A stretch of 64,000 nt of DNA, taken from positions 34,444,668-34,508,667 of the forward strand of contig NC_092569.1 in NCBI RefSeq assembly GCF_037975245.1, written 5' to 3'. This document shows, one piece after another, positions 55,372 through 64,000 of the stretch. Each line of letters begins with the position of its first letter. Within the stretch, counting starts at the first letter, position 1. The notes below the pieces were generated by a model that saw nothing but the letters and a program-made list of their open reading frames with translations, ran no database searches and had not been told where the DNA came from. The position numbers and the translations under genes are program-made. The stretch comes from Apostichopus japonicus (taxonomy: Eukaryota; Echinodermata; Holothuroidea; Aspidochirotida; Stichopodidae).

Positions 55372-57460
55372 CATATATACATATATAAATATATATATAG
55401 GCCTATATATATATAGAGAGAGATTTATATATAGATTTATACATTGTCTGACGATCGCCACCCTAAGGGCGTGAAACTCCGAGTAACAGCTGTACTTACC
55501 AAGGCATTTACTTATATGGTTAGGCTCTGCTTTTATAGCATAGAGCACTCTTCTTGCAGTCCTGACCCTTCCTTGTTATATAGATTTATACATATATATA
55601 TATATATATACATACATATATATATATATATATAAATCTATATATGTCCACACAATTTACATTCATTGCTATTTCGTGAAAAATAGACACTTCTAATGCC
55701 TCAGTCAGGATTATTGTTTGGAACACATTTTGTCATAAGCTGAACACTTTTGATGGTTTAAGCATATTGAGGGGCGGGAGGGGTTTGGGTTGGTGGGGGC
55801 ACCGATAAACGACCTTTAACACAAACTGGTGTATAACTGTATATAATTGATATCACTTTTCACTTGCTACAAGTCAGCCATTCTTCTGCGGATATCACAA
55901 GTGGTGTATAACAGTACTGAAATCTCAGAATATCAAACAAACTCCTATATCTTTGAGAAAGGATTTTCGAATATTCCTTTCTTATCATGACCTTAGCCAA
56001 ACTGTTCTTACGTTATTGTCTACCTTAGCATTTTAAATTCGCTACAATGAAACAAAAATCGGTTTAGTCTAAATTCAAAACACAAAAATCGATAAACGGT
56101 TTTGATTCATACTGCTAAATCTTTTCATCTGCTTAGAACAACTGGCATAACAAACGCACCGCCGCCCCAAAAGCACAACTGACTGTTAGCCTTCGATTTC
56201 CGTTTGACAACCCACTCACCTATGCCCTTTTCAGCCTTTGTTTCCTTTTAAAAGATTCGATAAAAAAAAAGTTTTTGTAAGCTAACTTGAAGGCAACTAA
56301 TACGATCTATAATTTCACGCCCACCTCAAAGAGGAGGGATTAATGAGAATTTTATTGACCTAATGAGAGTGAGTAGAACAAGGCCAAACAAACAAAACTC
56401 ATAGGTACGAAGTGTGTTTGAAAAACGTCGAATTATTTAGCATGGTCACGGACCATAACAACTCCCTGCATCCATGGACCAATTGCCATCGTGTAGATGG
56501 TATACCTAATATATAGTGGAACGCAACAATATGAAAAACACAAAGGATTATAAAACAAAATACTCTTAAAATATGATATTTTCATGATTAACTGATCAAG
56601 ACTATGTTCAAAAATCACTAATATGTGGAAGTGAAAAGTAACATCATTTCTTCTTCGTTTTGTTAAACATTGATCAGAAATAACGAATTATCTCTGTAGT
56701 TATCTGTAACCTAAAACATTTTCAAGGTAAAGCAATGCGTATAACGTATTCAAACTTATACTAAATGAAGCTACGATCAGTAATGTTGTTATGATAAATC
56801 ATATCTCTCACCCACCCCACATTTATTGTGTTCATGTTTTGTTAACAAAACCCTATACATTTTGAATTCAGATGATATAAAGTAACTTAGGAAACTGCGT
56901 AGGTAACAGTCGTTACTATGGCAACAAAGATCAAAACAAGTTGCAGTGGCGGCAAACTTAGTCCCGTCAATTTCATTTGTTAATATAACTTGGACAGAAA
57001 CGAAAGACTTCCTAAAGACCTAGTCAATTTACTCTTAATCTCTTGCTATGGTGTCCTTGTGACTAATTGAGATGATTTCTTCAACTCCAAAGGTTAATTT
57101 AAAGTTATAAATGCAACTTTCAACCGTTCCGTGGTTTTGTGACAATTCCTGTTGCAGTAGTATCCAATATTATTTGTTTATCACATTGTAAAGGGTTGGG
57201 AATTTTTTGCCCCTTCTGTATTTGCTTAGTACGAATATGGAATATATTTTTGGGCAACGAAATTTTCAGATTTCGATATACACCGATCATTTTGGGAAAA
57301 TAAATAATGATAATAATGATAACAATAACATATGTTTATAGGTATCTTTACCTGATTAATATTATCTTAAACAACGTTCGATTGGTTTGGTAATTAAATA
57401 TCATAACCTTGCGACCAAAGACAAAGAAGAAAAAACGCGTTACTGAAAATTATATAAATG
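54210..57460. other. Non-coding stretch
   Basis: No supported gene. TA-rich blocks lie at 55088-55110, 55296-55440 and 55590-55640. A short GC-rich segment at 54765-54830 (AGCGCTACAAAATGGCCCGA and onward) has GCGCT/AGCGC arms and is unexplained. Confidence 0.5.
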
Positions 57461-57572
57461 TGTAAAAGTTAGTGGGCCTGACGTTTCGATCCTAGCTTCA
57501 GGATCTTCTTCAGAGGCTGAACAACAAGTGGATCCTGCTCGGATCGAAACGTCAGGCCCACTTACTTTTACA
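57461..57572. repeat. Large inverted repeat, 31 of 32 bp arms
   Basis: Arms at 57461-57492 and 57541-57572 are reverse complements with a single mismatch, around a 48-base loop that itself holds GGATC/GATCC pairs. The arm sequence (GGATCGAAACGTCAGGCCCA) is of a type I associate with dispersed repeats in marine invertebrates. On the minus strand the left half reads CTGAAGA, then a 6-bp hairpin (GATCCT/AGGATC), then GAAACGTC, reminiscent of a hammerhead catalytic core, but stem III is not evident. Confidence 0.7.
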
Positions 57573-58447
57573 GATTCTCTTACACAGGCTATTTAGTGGA
57601 TAAGCAGTTTGCTAACACTTAACAGTTTTGTTTTATTTTAAAATTATATAAAAACAGGGAATGGAATGGGAGACACGGATGGTTATTTTTAGGTAGACCA
57701 AAAACAAAACATATACTCAGCTTCACAAATTGGGTTAAGACGCGTATTGTCTTTGATAGAGTTTATGTGTTTGTGAGTTTTGGTGGGGTCTCTCTATCAT
57801 TATATGTATCCGTTTGTCGTAAGATGTCATGTTCAACAGCATTGTCTTTTTTTATCACATAAGAAAACGTGTACTTTTCATTTATTCATAAAGTTTAGGA
57901 CAAAAATACACAGACTGTTGGAATTTTTTGGCAACCTTGATTTATTTCTATTTTCTTTACACTTTGAAAGTGACTCACTAAAGTCAAATAGCGAGATAGA
58001 TTCGTAAGGTTTTGGTAATTTACTTCCAAAAATTTTCGCAACCTTTTTTTTCTTTTCTTTTTTTTAGTTTTGGAAATCACCTTAGCGTTAATAAGTACAG
58101 TCTTTCTTTTAATCACACAAAAATTAATTTTTGGACTGCCTTCGCCGGGTTGAAGATGAAAAACCTCTACCCTCAGGGCCTCGATATTGTTACTCACACC
58201 TCTTTGGTTTTGTCATATCTCTTCTCAGATAAATCTTCACGCTTGCGACTACAAACTCCTTCAAAATTCATAGAAACGTGTTGAATTAAGAAAAAGAGTA
58301 AATCACTCATAAACCAAAACACATAATTTACATATGTTTTCTAAAACAAAATGTGTTACGTCAGCTGTTTATATTCACGTGACCTTGAATCTTTTGAAAA
58401 CAAGAATCTCATTATGGACTGATATTCTACTGTTTGGTTCATACAGA

Positions 58448-58495
<48 letters not shown>

Positions 58496-60450
58496 GTATC
58501 AATTCCAGGATAAGCGATTCCTTTACAATCCGATTTTTTTTTTAATTAAATCTTCACGAACATACAAACTAAGGATGGTGTTTTATGCCTTCCGGGGATT
58601 TGCATAAATTCATAATGAGTAGGAAAAAATATTAACGCTTCTTAAGTATAATGCCGTAGTTGAATATATAATTTGATAAACTTAAACAGAAAATATGATT
58701 TTTTGGGGGCTTAAAACACAGTTATATAGCAAGGCTACAGTTATATAGCAAAGCTAAGTTTTAGAAACTAAATATGAAAGAGTAACATTAACATTTCTTA
58801 TTTATTCCTTACGTTTTCTTATAATTTGTTTGTTAACTTCAAGATCAAGTTATTTCTATATTTCAGTTTTATGAAAGATTGTAACCAACCCTACTCAAAC
58901 CCAAAAGTCATAACATTATGTAACCATGAGAACTCGATATATTAATTTGGGATACATTGCAAAATTTATACATGAAAGGTAGAAATAAATATTTCCATAA
59001 CTTTACAAATTTACAATGGGTGTTACCAAAATGAACGAAATTGGCATCTCCCAACGTAATCCAAAGTCATGGACTTAGAGTAAGTCTACGGTAACCTTTT
59101 ACACCATAATGTAATTCAATCTACTAAACATTATACAACTAAATACCAAAATATTTTCATTTATATCGTTTACCAATTTTTACGGCGAAGTAAATTTAAA
59201 GAAATGAGAAAAACAAATATAGCAGAGAATTATTTTTGATCATGGATCAGCGACAAGTCTAAAATATGATCGTACAATTCAAGAGTAATTTATGGTGAGC
59301 ACAAAATGTTTGTTTTAGGAGAAGGGGTAATAAGGCAACGCAGTATTCTAATCATGGTTATTTGCATTTTGTTTTAACAATTTATCAAAAACGGTGCTCT
59401 GTATGAATTCATCAATATCAGAGAGCCAGACACAGAATGTAACATTATAATAAACAAGTGAGTGTTTCTTTCTTAATTTCACACTTTTACGTCCTTCCGT
59501 TGTACTTAGTTCTACATACTGAATATTTTTACCTTTTTAGTATTTTCCTATTTCCATATTTTTCCCTTTAATATTCAAAATTTCGACCAAAATATCTTCC
59601 AACATGCATGTCCCAATACAAAACCTTATATAATATCCATATACAGTATTCGCCTGCATACATACAACACATAATCCTAAAATGATGCATCTATTCAACA
59701 CGAACTGTCTAAACCACGCGACTGTCACGCAAGTTCCATTTAAACCAAGATGTCTCTTTGAAAAACTGGGTCCAGAAAGTAAGAAAGTTCAACCGCTAAA
59801 TGCTTTAAGACAAATACACCAGTTATCGATTATTAACAAGATGATAAAAGTGCAATTATAATTTTGAATATTTTACTTATTTTTTTTTATCTTTCTAAGA
59901 AGTTCCTAGCAATGCGATAATAACTCGTAGGGTAATAACCCACGCCTGCACCGCTAACATATACGAATAACCATTGCGGTTGTATTTTGGCTTAGCCAAC
60001 GGTTATGCGGTTTTTCCATATCATCAGCTATATGTAAGTAAGAGAATGACTACTTAAGAATTTCTAAAAGATGAAAAAAGGGCTTTATATAGGCTATGAA
60101 TTTTTGTCCCAGTCAACTAATTTTTCATATTTTTGAAAGATGCATATATACTTTGACTGGACCCATTACACTAACATGAAAATGACTCTCACGGCAACAT
60201 TTAAAAAAGCTTTTTTTAACACAAATAAATATTATAGACGGAGGCAGAAATAAAACGATGTTTTTAGCTGAAATCTTAACTGGATACTTTATCGCTTGTG
60301 AAGATTGGCTCTTTACAAACTTCATTTTTTAATATCCCACTGATAAATATTCTTACATGTATACCGCCATCACTTCATGCTTTAGCACAGTTAGACACGT
60401 CCAAGAGTGTCATTTGTAAAAGCAACTGGATGTACCTTGTTACATTTGGA
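57573..60450. other. AT-rich non-coding stretch
   Basis: No supported gene. It holds a TA microsatellite at 58451-58489 and a 20-bp tandem pair ACAGTTATATAGCAA(A/G)GCT at about 58719-58757. Confidence 0.5.
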
Positions 60451-60451
60451 G

Positions 60452-60541
60452 ATACTTTTGAAAGAAAAGTCAAGAAAGGGTCTGGACTCGAAAAACCAAA
60501 CAGCTTGATCCACTCCCTAACCCCAGTCCCCTTATATCTAG
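60452..60541 (-). mobile_element. Second, truncated copy of the U2-headed SINE body
   Basis: It aligns colinearly with 14025-14116: GATACTTTTGAAAGAAAAGTC matches the tail, then a diverged hairpin zone, then GAAAAACCAAAC, CTTGATCCACTC and CCCCAGTCCCCTT match the body in order and spacing. Similarity ends before the U2 part, so this copy is 5'-truncated, as expected for reverse-transcriptase-primed insertion. No target-site duplication is evident. The copy is clearly older than the one at 14029. Confidence 0.65.
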
Positions 60542-60544
60542 ACG

Positions 60545-61248
60545 TTAACCGTATGCTTATGATTTAGGGGGTGTATTTATTATGTATGAATACTATATTT
60601 CTTTGATCAGCCTCGTAACATTCAACTTCAAAACTGAAGCTATGAGAGGAATGTTTGTAACCTTTCCAATCATCTCAACCGCCAGGTGGTAGTTGTAAGA
60701 TTGCAGGTATAATATAGTATGGCGCCATCATACACTCCATAGCACCATATTTCAACACGAATGCAATGAGGAATAAGCCCAAGCGAAAGTAAAATTGGCT
60801 TACTCACACAAATACTTTCAAAATGATGGCGCCAATCCTAATTACAGTAAGACCTTACGTACATGTAACTTGATGGTTGATTTGAGTTTGGCTATTCTGC
60901 CCTATTTGTCTCTCTGTTAGTGGCTGGATATATAACTAAGGAATGGTGATTATTAGTTTTCGTGTATTTTTATGTATCAAAATCGTTATTATTATAGTTT
61001 GTATTAGCAGCAACCCGGTGTATTTAACGTTAATCTTAACCTCGCAACTTATCCCATAAATGTATACTTTAAAGTTAAGATATATATATATATACACGCC
61101 TATAGTTACTGAAGCAACTCATTACAAATTTGGCTTTCAGATTTGTGTACAAATAATTCAACTAACACCCAACCTCACCTCCCTCTCTCTCCATGTAACC
61201 CTCAATCAGGGGCGTATCTCATTATTCAGATAAGCCTATCTGTGAGTC

Positions 61249-61299
<51 letters not shown>

Positions 61300-61890
61300 A
61301 TACTTGTACCTCCGCCGCAACCGTCTCCCCCATTCACCCCCACTCTAACCCTTCACAACAACCTTCACTTTCACCCTTCACCTCCCCCTCTCCACCCCTA
61401 CACAACAACCTTCACTTTCACCCTTCTCAGTTCAGCCTCCCTCCCAGTGGAAGTCACCTTGTAAGAATCCTGAAACAGGGCAATTGACACCGACTTTCTG
61501 GATAGGTCAGCATATGGACTATATACCCCTCCTATCACCCTCCCACCACACACCGAATTAATTGACCAGACCGATCATCCAGGGAACTGTCGACCACTCC
61601 CTGGAACATCTGAACAAGTACTTACAATAATAGTCAAACATTGGATCATTACGGAGTATGTTTAGTACTTCTCCTTGCCATATACAAGAAGTCATAACTC
61701 CACTCACACACTTTAAGGGGACAAAAACTCAGCCCTCAATTTAACGTCTATGGCGGCGATCTTTGTGAAGAAAGCTCCAGCCCCCCCCCCCACCAACCCC
61801 ACCCCAAATCCCTAACCCCCAAACAGCTGGAGAAAACTGTGCGGTCCGTTTGGGAGATATTGTAGTTTATAAACCGTGTCTGCGAGATGT
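60545..61890. other. Non-coding stretch
   Basis: No supported gene. It holds a TA microsatellite at 61252-61295 and a CT/AC-rich block at 61310-61440 containing ACAACAACCTTCACTTTCAC twice, 46 bp apart. A C11 tract lies at 61781-61791. The frame at 61143-61487 spans these simple repeats and is not a gene. Confidence 0.5.
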
Positions 61891-61892
61891 CA

Positions 61893-62430
61893 TTTTTAGC
61901 TCAGCTGAAAGCTTTCAGGTGAGCTATTGCGATCGTGCGACACTCCCTAAATTCTTTTAAATTTTATCCACCGTGTTTGATTGACTGCCGTTTCGTATTT
62001 TTTTCGTTCGATTTGGCTGAAATTTCGTAAGTGGTTTGTGTGAGTGAGGTTTTCATATATGCCATCATATTTTATAAATTTGAAGGTCATTGTGTGTCAA
62101 CTCAGGTCATTTTCTGAAAACGTAAAAAAATGCTACTCCTTGTCCAAATTTGCTGAAATGTTGTGGATATAACGTTTGAATAGTGGTGAACAAAAGTTGT
62201 TCAGGAAGAAATACTTTTGTCGTCATGTGAGAGTTCAAAACAGGGGTTCTGTAGATTTTTCAGTTATGATGAAATATAGGCCACAGATCATAATATGCAA
62301 TGACCATGAAAGTTGTTTTTCAATTTTTTAGAAATCATAACCAGTATGTGTTTTGGTGTGAGCATGGAGGTTTACCTCCATGGTGTGAGCATGGAGTTGT
62401 TTTACCTTCATGGTGTGAGTAGCAAATTGT
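61893..62430 (+). mobile_element. Hairpin-ended dispersed repeat, 5' end
   Basis: A 28-bp near-perfect palindrome (61898-61925, one mismatched pair; halves AGCTCAGCTGAAAG and CTTTCAGGTGAGCT) follows TTTTT and is followed by ATTGCGATCGTGCGACAC. This TTTTTAGCTCA...GGTGAGCTATTGCGATC start is, from memory, typical of a high-copy repeat in molluscs and other marine invertebrates. The rest (GGTCATTGTGTG, CAACTCAGGTCATTTTCTGA) has the look of the same element. The 3' boundary is not seen; GGTGTGAGCATGGAG-type units repeat three times at 62355-62425 near the likely end. Confidence 0.45.
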
Positions 62431-64000
62431 CTTCCATCTAATAAATAAATAATTCGACCGGCGGGAGACTTGATCAAGTCAAATATCTACTTCTTATTCA
62501 GGCTTCCTATCTAGTTCGATGTCATTCTCTGTAAAGGACTACTTGGCAGATTTGCAATTTGAACTTTTCAACAGTTTGTGTGTGGAATACGACATGTTTT
62601 CGATTTCTGCTCTTAAACGTTTCTCTGTGGTTTGTCGATTGTAAACAAGTTGCAGATCATTCTATAATTTGTATTGGTGCAACTTTCGTGAGCAATTTTG
62701 GGTTAGCACAATTTAAACGCGATATCCACAACATTTTAGTAGATATAACAGAGGAATACTTGTTTACGTTTTCGTTCTATTATTGCATGAATGAACACTA
62801 CGAAGTGGATATAATGTTAGTTCTTTGTTTTTACAATGGCCATATTTTATCCCTAGTAATAAGTACATCGATCTATTGAATGCAGTGAGTTCGAGAAAGT
62901 GTTTCCACTTTGAAGGAAATTTCCCCGAATACGACAATATCGGAAATTTTTCGGTGAATAACATAGGGCACGGTTCGTAAAACCCCACAATAATTAGGAC
63001 TAACAACCGTTGATATCAGTCCATTTCCGGAAATAGTCACCGGATTTCAGGATACGCAGCGGCGCCATTTAGGAAATTCATTTCAGTTCAAACACATTTC
63101 CCCATCAAAATATATTTCTCCAATAGAAGCTTAGCTGGACTTCTGGAGCTTTGCATGCTCTTGTATATTATGTCACATCATTGTCACAATTAAACAATTA
63201 AAACATTGTACCTTCTTTTTGTTTTCTCTTCATATTTAAAAAAAAGTACATTAGAACATTAAGGTAGGTGTAGAGTGCCACCATACCATTCCATTATGTC
63301 ATGTCAGAATTATAATGTTCATTATGTTAGATTCAAGATTCGCAAAACCAAATCTCCATAACATAACGTATATATACATTGCAATAAATAGAAAAAAAAG
63401 GTAGCACACATGAACAGATGATGTCATATTTATAGACTTGACCAAACCTTCAGCCTCGGTGCTTGATGGAACATTAAATATGCGATATCTCCCAAATGAA
63501 ATCAGATTTTTCTTGGATGTTTAGGGAAATTGTTAATGACAGTTATCTCTATTATATCTTGTTTGTGTTTGTGTCTCATTTGACAAGACCTTCGACCCCC
63601 TACACCAGTCCCGAAGAAAAACTACAATAGACCGATAACGTTGTAACCACAACGCAACATGTTCGCGAGGGCAGAATGCATTTCTTTAGTTTAATAAATA
63701 CAAAACTCACTTTATAACAGTCTAATGCATAGAAAACTAAATTAAATGACAAGTTTAAGAAGTAAATTAGAATGATTGGCTTTATCGAAAGGTCTCTCAA
63801 CAGTTTGGAAATTATCTCCGTGTGTCCAGCGAATTTAATGCTACTGTGGAACCTTTTTAGAACCCTACCCGAATTATTTTTGCTATAGCGGTTTATGTGC
63901 CACTAAGTCAATATACATGTGGACTATGTACTAGGTACGTATATACGTTGTTTGTCACATGTCTGTTGAACTCAAGCCGGACACGAAGGTTAGTCAAACT
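62430..64000. other. Non-coding stretch
   Basis: No supported gene. The 106-codon plus frame at 62559-62879 begins at a non-ATG codon and has no recognised motif. No simple repeats of note. Confidence 0.5.

Noticed and set aside
61143-61487. Proline/serine-rich 114-codon frame
   Set aside because: Made of a TA microsatellite plus a CT/AC repeat with internal duplication.

Overview
The window reads as non-coding DNA from a eukaryotic nuclear genome, most likely a marine invertebrate. Reasons: AT-rich sequence (estimated by eye near 65% AT), long TA microsatellites, several minisatellites, tRNA-derived and snRNA-derived SINE-like insertions, a hairpin-ended repeat of a kind I associate with marine invertebrates, and no dense run of genes on either strand. 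I cannot fix the phylum. No open frame exceeds about 130 codons, I recognise no protein family, and I see no rRNA, functional tRNA gene, CRISPR array or bacterial-type operon.

Layout. 130-600 is a CpG-dense, promoter-like island. 3193-3495, 13199-13417, 38091-38274, 43195-43596 and 49072-49497 are the only stretches that look even mildly protein-coding; most have a plausible splice acceptor or donor, and none is recognised. 8122-9120 is a 49-bp minisatellite that has built a 140-bp higher-order repeat. 14014-14230 is a complete short retroposon with a U2 snRNA 5' end and a perfect 15-bp target-site duplication. 14785-15110 is a purine-strand block. 28674-29067 is a compound ATGG/CGGATGAA array. 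32540-33660 is a decayed ~40-bp array carrying the palindrome AGAACAATTGTTCT. 35175-36660 is a ~35-copy 42-bp minisatellite. 41430-41730 and 43788-43970 hold three copies of a tRNA-derived SINE, two of which end in TA microsatellites. 57461-57572 is a large hairpin. 61893 onward is a hairpin-ended dispersed repeat.

The genes do not form a pathway that I can see; the biology here is that of repeats and possible cis-regulation. The best leads are (1) the U2-headed SINE with a second, truncated copy at 60452-60541, (2) 15 exact copies of the CRE palindrome TGACGTCA where chance predicts about one, (3) 18 long poly(G)/poly(C) tracts in an AT-rich background, (4) the higher-order minisatellite structures, and (5) a possible broken secreted-protein gene on the minus strand at 49072-49497.
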